Position numbers and translations under genes: made by a program | The notes under the pieces: model-generated | Told to the model about the DNA's origin: nothing | The model's input: only the letters and a program-made list of their open reading frames with translations | The model's database searches: none | Shown: piece after piece, positions 1 through 5,881 of the stretch | Layout of the letters: each line of letters starts with the position of its first letter | Position numbering within the stretch: position 1 is the first letter of the stretch | NCBI GenBank assembly: GCA_023301665.1 | Contig: JALZUL010000066.1 | Location: 1-5,881 of the forward strand | DNA length: 5,881 nucleotides | Origin: Ascidiaceihabitans sp. | Lineage (GTDB): Bacteria > Pseudomonadota > Alphaproteobacteria > Rhodobacterales > Rhodobacteraceae | Direction: 5' to 3'

Positions 1-2571
1 TGAATCCCCCAACAAAGCTTTCGCGAGATCAGAAGCATCAAACAAATCAACCGCATCCCGCAGTCGTGCCTCTAGCGCGAGGCTCATACGTTCTGTCGGC
101 AAACGAAACTCGGTATCACGCGTAAAGTCACCCGTGATGATCTCATGAGAGTTCACAACAGCGCCCGTACGCCCGGCGCGGGTCAGCCCTAATGTCTTAG
201 CCCCTGCAGACACAACCAGATCACCACCAATCAAAACATCACATTCGCCAGTGGCCACACGAATGGCAGAAATGTCTTCGGGCTTCTGAGCCAAACGGCA
301 ATGGATATGAACCGCGCCACCCTTTTGGGCCAGCCCCGCCATCTCCATCATACCAGCACCCATACCATCAATATGCGCCGCTTGCGCCATTACAGCGCCA
401 ATCGTCACAACACCCGTGCCACCGACACCCGTGATCACCACATTCCACGTACCATTGATCTGTGGCACCTTTGGCAACGGCAAATCAGGCAAGGTCAGCT
501 CGGCTGTCGCCTCTTTGCGCACAACAGCCCCCTCAAGTGACACAAACGATGGGCAGAACCCACTCACACATGAGAAGTCCTTGTTACAGCTGCTTTGATC
601 AATCGCACGCTTGCGCCCCAGCTCTGTCTCTTTAGGCACCAAAGACACGCAATTGGATTGCACGCCGCAATCCCCACACCCCTCACAAACATCCGTGTTG
701 ATAAACATACGCTTGTCAGGATCGGGAAACAGACCGCGTTTACGACGCCGACGTTTCTCGGCCGCACATGTCTGGATGTAAACGATCACGCTCACACCGC
801 TGATTTTGGCAAAGCTCTCTTGCACCGTTTGCAATTGCACGCGTTCGTGAATCTCTATTCCCTTGGGAAAGGCGGTAAAATTCACGTCTTCTTTTTCATC
901 ATACACAACCGCTAGATTGGCCACCCCCATCGCCTTTAGCTCAGCCACGATTTGCTCGGCAGGCAACTCCCCATCGTGGGTTTGGCCACCCGTCATCGCA
1001 ACCGCATCGTTATAGAGGATCTTATAAGTGATATTGGTCCCATTGGCCAAAGCCGCACGGATCGCCATCACCCCCGAATGGTTATACGTCCCGTCCCCTA
1101 GGTTCTGAAACACATGGTCACGGGTGGAAAACGGTTCTTCGCCAATCCAATTGGCACCTTCCCCCCCCATCTGTGTAAACCCAAGCGTCTCACGATCCAT
1201 CCATTGCACCATAAAATGACAGCCAATCCCCGCATAGGCACGCGCGCCCTCAGGAACCTTGGTCGACGAATTGTGTGGGCAGCCCGAACAGAAATACGGC
1301 AAACGCGCTGCCAACTCTTCGGCATTGTCAGAGCGGCGCGCCTCATCAAGGGCCGCAAGACCTGCAAGAACCCCTTCGGTGTTACGCCCTTCTTCAACCA
1401 ACACCTGACCCAGCTTCTCAGCGATCTCGATCGGGTCTAGCGCCCATGCGGCGCTAAAGAAACCGGCACCCTCTTTCATCCCCCCGTAAACACGGCGGCC
1501 ACGACGATCATCAAAGATAGCCTCTTTGATCTGCACCTCGATCAGCTTGCGCTTTTCCTCAACAACTACGATCAAATCCAAATCGTCCGCCCAGGCATTA
1601 AACCCACGCATATCAAGCGGCCATGTCTGACCGACCTTATATGTGGTGATGCCCAGACGCTCGGCTTCTGCCTCATCAATGTTAAGCAAAGACATCGCAT
1701 GGACCAAATCCAGCCAGTTCTTGCCAGCAGCCACAAATCCGATCTTAGCCCCGGGTTTCCCCCAAACGCGCTTGTCCATTTTATTGGCATGGCTAAAGGC
1801 TTCTGCCGCGTGACGTTTATAATCAATCAGACGGGCTTCTTGCGCGATACGATCATCCACCAAACGAATGTTCAGCCCCCCGTCGGGCATCGCAAAATCT
1901 GGGGTGACAAACGACAACCGATGCGGATCACCATCTACGACCGAAGTTACCTCAACTGTGTCCTTCATCGTCTTCAGGCCAACCCAAACGCCCGCGTAAC
2001 GCGACAACGCCCAGCCATACAGGCCAAAATCCAACACCTCTTGAACCCCTGCAGGGCTCACGATCGGCATATAAGCATCCATGAGGGCGAATTCTGATTG
2101 ATGTAAAACTGTGGATGATTCACCGGTGTGATCATCCCCCATCGCCATCAACACACCGCCATTCACAGAAGTACCCGCCATATTGGCATGGCGCATGACG
2201 TCACCAGAGCGGTCAACGCCGGGGCCTTTACCGTACCATAGACCAAATACACCGTCGTATTTACCTTCGCCGCGCACCTCAGCTTGCTGTGCGCCCCAAT
2301 GGGCTGTTGCCGCCAAATCCTCATTAATCCCGGACTGAAAAGTCACGTCATATTCAGTGAGCGGCTTCAAAGCGCGCTCCATCTGCATATCAACGGCCCC
2401 CAGCGGCGACCCACGGTATCCCGTCACCAACCCGGCCGTGTTCAACCCTGCCGCACTGTCGCGCGCCTTTTGCATCATCATAAGTCGGACAAGCGCTTGT
2501 GTGCCATTCAGCAGCACCTGGCTTTTGTCTAAATCATAACGGTCATTTAGCGAAATCTTCTGCGTGCTCAT
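1..2571 (-). CDS. Indolepyruvate:ferredoxin oxidoreductase, fused IorA-IorB type, 3' end missing
   Basis: Family role: thiamine-diphosphate and iron-sulfur enzymes of this type oxidatively decarboxylate aryl-pyruvates (indolepyruvate, phenylpyruvate) to the aryl-acetyl-CoA, passing electrons to ferredoxin, in the cytoplasm, usually in aromatic amino-acid breakdown. Seen here: 857 uninterrupted codons. An N-terminal pyrimidine-binding type domain carries GYRGSPLG (51-58) and SGINED (80-85). CSGCPH has Cys428 and Cys431. The TPP motif runs from GDG (492-494) to Asn521 in YNDAVAMTGG. A cysteine cluster has Cys629, 632, 635 and 641, followed by Cys662, 668 and 673. A C-terminal gamma-type domain begins near 708 with GVGGTG (715-720). 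The ATG at 2571 is chosen because a GGGAGG ribosome site lies 5 nt upstream and the conserved N-terminus follows directly. Single-chain members are, from memory, about 1,100-1,200 residues, so roughly a quarter is missing beyond position 1. No frameshift or internal stop was found. Family assignment is firm; exact substrate preference is inferred. Confidence 0.93.
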   Translation of the reverse strand, partial: MSTQKISLNDRYDLDKSQVLLNGTQALVRLMMMQKARDSAAGLNTAGLVTGYRGSPLGAVDMQMERALKPLTEYDVTFQSGINEDLAATAHWGAQQAEVRGEGKYDGVFGLWYGKGPGVDRSGDVMRHANMAGTSVNGGVLMAMGDDHTGESSTVLHQSEFALMDAYMPIVSPAGVQEVLDFGLYGWALSRYAGVWVGLKTMKDTVEVTSVVDGDPHRLSFVTPDFAMPDGGLNIRLVDDRIAQEARLIDYKRHAAEAFSHANKMDKRVWGKPGAKIGFVAAGKNWLDLVHAMSLLNIDEAEAERLGITTYKVGQTWPLDMRGFNAWADDLDLIVVVEEKRKLIEVQIKEAIFDDRRGRRVYGGMKEGAGFFSAAWALDPIEIAEKLGQVLVEEGRNTEGVLAGLAALDEARRSDNAEELAARLPYFCSGCPHNSSTKVPEGARAYAGIGCHFMVQWMDRETLGFTQMGGEGANWIGEEPFSTRDHVFQNLGDGTYNHSGVMAIRAALANGTNITYKILYNDAVAMTGGQTHDGELPAEQIVAELKAMGVANLAVVYDEKEDVNFTAFPKGIEIHERVQLQTVQESFAKISGVSVIVYIQTCAAEKRRRRKRGLFPDPDKRMFINTDVCEGCGDCGVQSNCVSLVPKETELGRKRAIDQSSCNKDFSCVSGFCPSFVSLEGAVVRKEATAELTLPDLPLPKVPQINGTWNVVITGVGGTGVVTIGAVMAQAAHIDGMGAGMMEMAGLAQKGGAVHIHCRLAQKPEDISAIRVATGECDVLIGGDLVVSAGAKTLGLTRAGRTGAVVNSHEIITGDFTRDTEFRLPTERMSLALEARLRDAVDLFDASDLAKALLGDS

Positions 2572-2576
2572 CGTGG

Positions 2577-2582
2577 CCTCCC
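2577..2582 (-). promoter_or_regulatory. Shine-Dalgarno site of the oxidoreductase gene
   Basis: On the minus strand GGGAGG lies 5 nt before the ATG at 2571. It is a strong match to the ribosome-binding consensus and fixes the start codon of the oxidoreductase. Confidence 0.8.
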
Positions 2583-2593
2583 AACCTTTGATC

Positions 2594-2602
2594 AGTCTAG
2601 CA
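2594..2602 (-). promoter_or_regulatory. Possible extended -10 element for the oxidoreductase gene
   Basis: The minus strand reads TGCTAGACT, which fits TGnTAnAnT (TAGACT matches 4 of 6 of TATAAT). There is no good -35 hexamer 17 nt upstream. If used, transcription would start near 2587, and the LysR-type dyad at 2620-2638 would be centred near -42, the geometry of an activator-dependent promoter. This is an alternative to the more upstream promoter pair and is weakly supported by sequence alone. Confidence 0.25.
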
Positions 2603-2619
2603 TCTCTTACATCGACATT

Positions 2620-2638
2620 AGGTCACAAAAGCTGACCT
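2620..2638. promoter_or_regulatory. LysR-type operator (T-N11-A dyad)
   Basis: AGGTCA at 2620-2625 and TGACCT at 2633-2638 form a perfect 6-bp inverted repeat with a 7-bp spacer. Its core, TCA-N7-TGA, is a textbook LysR-type T-N11-A box. It lies between the divergent oxidoreductase and lysR genes, 49 bp upstream of the oxidoreductase start codon. It is likely bound by the adjacent LysR protein. Whether binding activates or represses cannot be read from the sequence. Confidence 0.65.
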
Positions 2639-2666
2639 GTATAGGTATTTTTCTTTTTGCTCTAAA
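2638..2666 (-). promoter_or_regulatory. Candidate sigma-70 promoter for the oxidoreductase gene
   Basis: Reading the minus strand, TTTAGA (2666-2661) and TATACA (2643-2638) each match 4 of 6 consensus bases and are separated by 17 bp. Transcription would begin near 2631, inside the LysR-type dyad, so a bound regulator would block initiation. It competes with the extended -10 at 2594-2602 as the true promoter. The stretch is AT-rich, so chance matches are easy. Confidence 0.3.
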
Positions 2667-2679
2667 AAACGTGATCGAC

Positions 2680-2709
2680 TTGTTTAGATTCCTCACAATA
2701 GGCTATAAA
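2680..2709 (+). promoter_or_regulatory. Candidate sigma-70 promoter for lysR
   Basis: TATAAA at 2704-2709 matches 5 of 6 bases of the -10 consensus, and TTGTTT at 2680-2685 supplies a partial -35 at an 18-bp spacing. Transcription would start near 2716, giving a leader of about 37 nt before the ATG at 2753. The LysR-type dyad would then lie about 87 bp upstream of this start. Confidence 0.4.
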
Positions 2710-2742
2710 GGCCGCGACTGATGTTGTTTCCTATAGTGTGAG
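2692..2742. repeat. Imperfect inverted repeat around the lysR promoter
   Basis: CTCACA-ATAGG (2692-2702) is complementary to CCTAT-AG-TGTGAG (2730-2742): 11 paired bases in two blocks of 6 and 5, with two extra bases (AG) in the second arm. The arms enclose the candidate lysR -10 hexamer and its expected transcription start. It could be a second protein-binding site used in autoregulation; this is inference, since an imperfect repeat of this size can arise by chance. Confidence 0.4.
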
Positions 2743-2752
2743 AGTATGAAAA

Positions 2753-3658
2753 ATGGACTGGGATAAGCTGCGGATTTTCCACGCTGTTGCCGATGCAGGT
2801 AGCCTGACACACGCCGGCGACAAACTAAATCTGTCACAATCTGCCGTGAGCCGACAAGTTCGCGCGCTTGAAGAATCCCTCAATGCGACCCTCTTTCATC
2901 GCCATGCCCGCGGCCTGATCCTGACTGAACAAGGTGAATTGCTGTTTGACGCGACAACTGCGATGTCAAAACGCCTTGAGGCGGCCTCAGCACGTATTCG
3001 CGACAGCGAAGAAGAGGTCTTTGGCGATCTGCGTGTGACCACGACCACCGGCTTTGGCACACTATGGTTGGCCCCTCGCCTGCCCAAGCTCTATGAGCAA
3101 TACCCAGATCTTCGCGTTGACCTTATGCTTGAGGAACGTGTGCTTGATTTACCCATGCGCGAAGCCGATGTGGCCATTCGCATGAAAGAACCGTCTCAGG
3201 CCGATCTGATCCGCAAACGTTTGATGAGTGTACGCATGCGCGCTTACGCCACCAAAGACTACCTCAAGGACCATGACTTCCCTGAAAAGATGGAAGACAT
3301 GCAAGATCACCGCCTGATTTGCCAGAACATAAACTCTGCCCAAGTGGGTGCCAGCGTGAGCCTTGTACAAGAAATGATGACCCACGATGTGCAATCCACA
3401 CTCACCGTGAACAACTACTTCGGCGTGCTGCAAGGTGTCCTAAACAACCTTGGGATCGGCATTCTACCGGACTATGTCATTCAAGATTTTCCTGACTTGG
3501 TGCGGGTTTTGCCCGAGATTGAGTCGGCCGAAGTGCCCGTGTTTTTGGCCTATCCCGAGGAATTGCGACAGTCCAAGCGTATTTCCGCCTTCAGAGACTT
3601 CGTGCAAGATGAAATAATTGCATACCGCAAAGCATTGAAAAGCAAAGAAACAATTTAG
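2753..3658 (+). CDS. LysR-family transcriptional regulator
   Basis: A 301-residue protein, the usual length for the family, acting as a cytoplasmic DNA-binding regulator. The N-terminal winged helix-turn-helix covers about residues 3-62: FHAVADAGSLTHAG leads into LSQSAVSRQVRALE (27-40), and the wing follows as LFHR..RGLILTEQG (47-61). A linker helix (about 62-90) joins the effector-binding domain (about 92-295), which contains the typical LPMREADVAIRM and GIGILPDY stretches. The general pattern resembles the CrgA/AaeR-like branch, a similarity judged by eye. The ATG is preceded by GAGAG about 8 nt upstream and begins at the conserved first helix. It is transcribed divergently from the oxidoreductase with a T-N11-A site between them, the classic arrangement of a LysR protein with its target. 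The effector is unknown; an aryl-pyruvate or aryl-acetate would fit but is conjecture. Confidence 0.95.
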   Translation: MDWDKLRIFHAVADAGSLTHAGDKLNLSQSAVSRQVRALEESLNATLFHRHARGLILTEQGELLFDATTAMSKRLEAASARIRDSEEEVFGDLRVTTTTGFGTLWLAPRLPKLYEQYPDLRVDLMLEERVLDLPMREADVAIRMKEPSQADLIRKRLMSVRMRAYATKDYLKDHDFPEKMEDMQDHRLICQNINSAQVGASVSLVQEMMTHDVQSTLTVNNYFGVLQGVLNNLGIGILPDYVIQDFPDLVRVLPEIESAEVPVFLAYPEELRQSKRISAFRDFVQDEIIAYRKALKSKETI

Positions 3659-3708
3659 ATATGCACAAAACGCATAGCGGGTTTTCGCTGCCTGTGTCAC
3701 TTTGCACA

Positions 3709-3736
3709 TTGATTGGGCGCTCTACGGACCCTATTT
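3709..3736 (+). promoter_or_regulatory. Candidate promoter of the small RNA, heat-shock-sigma-like
   Basis: TTGATT (3709-3714) and CTATTT (3731-3736) are 16 bp apart. The pair resembles RpoH-type promoters of Rhodobacter relatives (TTG near -35, C-rich CTAT/CCAT at -10) more than the sigma-70 consensus, where TATTTC matches only 3 of 6. The start would fall near 3743, just before the first hairpin. The match is by eye from remembered consensus. Confidence 0.35.
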
Positions 3737-3742
3737 CAATTC

Positions 3743-3824
3743 ATGAAGGCAGCGAGCGCTAACCAGCGCCCCACCTTCACCTCCCTGTTGGACTTGGCCG
3801 AGCTTCGCGCTCGGCCTTTTTTTT
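3743..3824 (+). ncRNA. Putative small RNA, about 80 nt, with two hairpins
   Basis: The stretch has the architecture of a free-standing bacterial small RNA. Hairpin 1 has an outer stem TGAAGG (3744-3749) with CCTTCA (3774-3779) and an inner stem GCGCT (3756-3760) with AGCGC (3765-3769) around the loop AACC. An apparently unpaired segment, CCTCCCTGTTGGACTT (3780-3795), follows. Hairpin 2 is the intrinsic terminator. A promoter-like pair lies directly upstream. The 5' end is inferred. The RNA could instead be the processed 3' end of the lysR transcript. From memory, size, position class and possible RpoH control recall the StsR small RNA of Rhodobacter sphaeroides, but no alignment was possible and that link is speculative. 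A chance protein frame crosses this region but does not explain the hairpins. Confidence 0.5.
3796..3824 (+). terminator. Intrinsic (Rho-independent) terminator
   Basis: GGCCGAGC (3796-3803) and GCTCGGCC (3809-3816) form a perfect 8-bp GC-rich stem around the loop TTCGC, followed by eight T residues (3817-3824). It works on the plus strand only, since no T tract follows in the other orientation. It ends the lysR transcript and the putative small RNA, and insulates the channel gene downstream. Confidence 0.93.
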
Positions 3825-3960
3825 GCCAGAACCGTTTTAATTGCTTTTACGGCATGAACGCCCTCAATCCCCCTAGATCGACAAAGCTTTTAGTCAATTG
3901 CAGAATCACGTTGAATGAGAGTTTAACTTGTATGATGAATTTCGGGGGAACGATTGAACG
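3825..3960 (+). other. Leader region of the channel gene
   Basis: There is no gene or strong structure here. The channel's promoter must lie in this stretch if the terminator is efficient. TATGAT (3931-3936) is a fair -10 hexamer, but no convincing -35 sits at 16-18 bp. A purine-rich GGGGGAA (3944-3950), 10 nt before the ATG at 3961, is the likely ribosome site, at slightly long spacing. The overall 3659-3960 gap of 302 bp holds otherwise only the small-RNA candidate and terminator. Confidence 0.45.
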
Positions 3961-5881
3961 ATGCATTACATAAAACTATTGGCTCTCTTCCTTACGATGG
4001 CCATCACCGCGCCCCTAAATGCAAATGCCCAGTCTTTGTTTGGCACAGGATCTTCCTCTGTAGATGCCAAAGTAGAGCTGCCTGACCCCCTAACAGTAGA
4101 GGCTGCGAATGCTCTCATATCACGCCTTTCTGATAGCGAAGTGCGCGGCTTACTGCTCGATCAGTTGAACACCCAAGCTGTCGAAGTTGACGAAGACGAA
4201 CAAATCAACGACTTCTTTTATCACGCCACAACTGGCGCTCTGAACTCTGCGATCATCCCAACCGAACGATTGCCCCTGCTCTTTGCCCGTCAACCCGAAG
4301 CCTTCGTCACCTTCTATGGTCGGATCGGCGGCGACGGGCTGCTCAAAATGCTTGGCTACGTGATTGTAATGTTCTCTGGTGCGATCGTTGCAGAGCTAAT
4401 TTTCCGCCGTTTGATAACAAAATGGCAAATCCGCCCGCCAATCGACCCAAACAACATCACATTACGTGAAACTGTTGTCTTCCTCACCCAGCGCCTCACA
4501 CGTGAAGTTGTCGCTGTCTTGGTCTTCATTTTCACTGCGATGCTCATCGGCAAAGCCATTGTGCCCCCCCGATTGGGTTTTGTTATCTTTTTTATGGCCC
4601 CCTACTTTATCGGCTTCCCACGGATCGCCGTCGCCATTGCACGGTTCCTTGTAGCACCAAACAATCCGAAATTCCGCCTGCTCAATGTCGACGACAAAGC
4701 TGCCAAAGCCATGGTGTTCCATAACTTCTGGTTTGTCTTTCTCCTGGGGTTCTCAATCGTAATCTTACAATTCAACGAATTTAACGGCGTGCCACAGGGC
4801 GAGACGCGGCTTGGCTTTTGGCTGAACCTTACGGCGCATATTTACCTCGCCAGCCTAATCTGGAGATACCGCGACAACATGGTCAGCATGATGCGCGGCA
4901 GTGATCCAGACGTCACCGCAACCGAGGACCGCGTGGCCCGCATGTACCCCTACTTTGGGATCATCGTCACAATTGGTGTCTGGTGGGTAATCAACATCGT
5001 TGTCAGCTACGGCAACTTCGCTCTACTTCGCGAACAACCACACTACAAAACCATGATCTTATTGCTGTTCGCACCTGCGATGGACACTTTGATCCGTGGA
5101 TTAGTACGCCACCTCGCACCAGTCATGACAGGCGAAGGCCCTGTTGCCGAACGCGCGTATCACGCCAGCAAGCGATCTTATATCCGCATTGGCCGCGTTG
5201 TGGTTTTTGGCATGGTGATCCTGGCCATAGCCAGCTTCTGGGGGCTAAACCCAAATAACATCGCCACCGCTGGGGTTGGTCCACAACTGGCCGCGAACCT
5301 TATCAAATTCTTGGTCATCATGGCCATCGGCTACCTGATCTACGAAATCGTATCGCTTTACATCAACCGCCAACTTGCAGCCGAACAAACCGCATCCGGT
5401 CACGACCCTGACGCTCATGAGGTTGGTGGCGATGGCGGCGGTGCCGGTGGCTCAAGGCTTTCAACCGTCTTGCCGCTTATTCTAGGCGTCTCACGCGCCG
5501 GTATCGTGGTTTTGTTCCTGCTGCTTGGGCTGGGCAACATCGGGGTCGACACCACGCCACTCTTAGCCGGTGCTGGTATCGCTGGTTTGGCCATCGGTTT
5601 TGGTGCTCAAAAACTGGTTACAGATGTTGTATCCGGTATCTTCTTTCTCATCGATGACGCCTTCCGCACCGGTGAATATGTCGAGGTTGAGGGCACAATG
5701 GGCACCGTCGAGAACATTTCGATCCGCTCTATGCAACTGCGCCACCACAAAGGGCCGGTACACACGATCCCTTACGGCGAGATCCCGAAAATCACCAACT
5801 TCTCTCGTGATTGGGTGATCATGAAACTGCGCTTTACCGTCCCATTCGACACCGACCCAAACAAGGTCAAAAAGATCTTTG
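3961..5881 (+). CDS. Large MscS-family mechanosensitive ion channel, 3' end missing
   Basis: Family role: inner-membrane channels that open under membrane tension and release solutes after osmotic downshock. Seen here: 640 complete codons. A signal peptide covers residues 1-23 with an Ala-Asn-Ala cleavage site before Gln24. A soluble, presumably periplasmic, region covers about 24-125. About ten hydrophobic segments follow, near 127-148, 183-201, 205-225, 252-271, 284-301, 331-350, 363-380, 411-428, 445-467 and 505-528. The pore helix is rich in Gly and Ala (GAGIAGLAIGFGAQ, 537-550), then comes the beta domain starting at about 565 (FRTGEYVEVEG, GTVENISIR, IPYGEI, NFSRDW). A flexible Gly-rich linker (489-497) precedes the penultimate helix. 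The plan resembles YbiO-like long MscS proteins of roughly 700-800 residues, so the remaining beta and alpha-beta domains are lost at the window edge. The ATG at 3961 is the earliest possible, since an in-frame TGA lies at 3955, and it gives an intact signal peptide. It is probably monocistronic from its own promoter after the terminator. Confidence 0.93.
   Translation, partial: MHYIKLLALFLTMAITAPLNANAQSLFGTGSSSVDAKVELPDPLTVEAANALISRLSDSEVRGLLLDQLNTQAVEVDEDEQINDFFYHATTGALNSAIIPTERLPLLFARQPEAFVTFYGRIGGDGLLKMLGYVIVMFSGAIVAELIFRRLITKWQIRPPIDPNNITLRETVVFLTQRLTREVVAVLVFIFTAMLIGKAIVPPRLGFVIFFMAPYFIGFPRIAVAIARFLVAPNNPKFRLLNVDDKAAKAMVFHNFWFVFLLGFSIVILQFNEFNGVPQGETRLGFWLNLTAHIYLASLIWRYRDNMVSMMRGSDPDVTATEDRVARMYPYFGIIVTIGVWWVINIVVSYGNFALLREQPHYKTMILLLFAPAMDTLIRGLVRHLAPVMTGEGPVAERAYHASKRSYIRIGRVVVFGMVILAIASFWGLNPNNIATAGVGPQLAANLIKFLVIMAIGYLIYEIVSLYINRQLAAEQTASGHDPDAHEVGGDGGGAGGSRLSTVLPLILGVSRAGIVVLFLLLGLGNIGVDTTPLLAGAGIAGLAIGFGAQKLVTDVVSGIFFLIDDAFRTGEYVEVEGTMGTVENISIRSMQLRHHKGPVHTIPYGEIPKITNFSRDWVIMKLRFTVPFDTDPNKVKKIF

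Noticed and set aside
595..915. Plus-strand open frame of 106 codons opposite the oxidoreductase
   Set aside because: It lies antisense to the iron-sulfur and TPP-domain coding sequence, has no ribosome site and no family resemblance.
2746..2766. Six-codon frame starting 7 bases before the lysR ATG
   Set aside because: The purine-rich ribosome site is only about 1 nt from this ATG, far too close for initiation, and spaced correctly for the ATG at 2753. Likely chance.
3660..3689. Two small hairpins right after the lysR stop (TATGC/GCATA and AGCG/CGCT)
   Set aside because: Stems of only 4-5 bp and no T run after them; the strong terminator at 3796-3824 explains transcription end better.
3659..3830. 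6S RNA (ssrS)
   Set aside because: 6S RNA needs a long, nearly continuous duplex with a central bubble and about 150-190 nt; here the 5' and 3' parts do not pair that way and two separate hairpins are seen instead.
3713..3973. An 86-codon open frame crossing the lysR-mscS gap
   Set aside because: It runs through the terminator stem and T tract, lacks a ribosome site, overlaps the channel start, and its product has no recognisable domain or normal composition.
3932..3973. Thirteen-codon upstream frame overlapping the channel start codon
   Set aside because: No ribosome site in front of it and no regulatory peptide features; overlapping short frames of this size are expected by chance.
4462..4722. 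Minus-strand open frame inside the channel gene
   Set aside because: It is antisense to a well-supported membrane protein; its highly polar Asp/Glu/Asn-rich product is the expected mirror of hydrophobic codons.

Overview
The window is a piece of chromosome from an alphaproteobacterium, most likely a Rhodobacterales/Roseobacter-group species. This is judged from protein sequence character, moderate GC, and the pairing of a fused indolepyruvate:ferredoxin oxidoreductase with a divergent LysR regulator; no search was possible. There are three protein-coding genes, and both outer ones run off the window. No tRNA, rRNA, insertion sequence, CRISPR array or phage gene is visible.

Layout. Positions 1-2571 (minus strand) hold the first 857 codons of a single-chain IorA-IorB type 2-oxoacid:ferredoxin oxidoreductase, open throughout, with thiamine-diphosphate and iron-sulfur motifs intact. 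Positions 2572-2752 are a 181-bp divergent control region with a clear LysR-type dyad (TCA-N7-TGA inside a perfect 6-bp inverted repeat), candidate promoters in both directions and a second, imperfect inverted repeat around the lysR promoter. Positions 2753-3658 (plus strand) encode a complete 301-residue LysR-family regulator. Positions 3659-3960 contain no convincing protein gene. They do contain a strong intrinsic terminator, preceded by a stable hairpin and a sigma-32-like promoter match, which together look like a small RNA gene of about 80 nt. Positions 3961-5881 (plus strand) hold the first 640 codons of a large multi-spanning MscS-family mechanosensitive channel with a signal peptide; its C-terminus lies outside the window.

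How the parts fit. The LysR protein probably controls the divergent oxidoreductase gene, and perhaps itself, through the shared intergenic region; this is inferred from arrangement and operator sequence. The channel gene is separated from lysR by the terminator and is probably transcribed on its own. The part least explained by standard annotation, and the best candidate for something new, is the putative small RNA between lysR and the channel gene.
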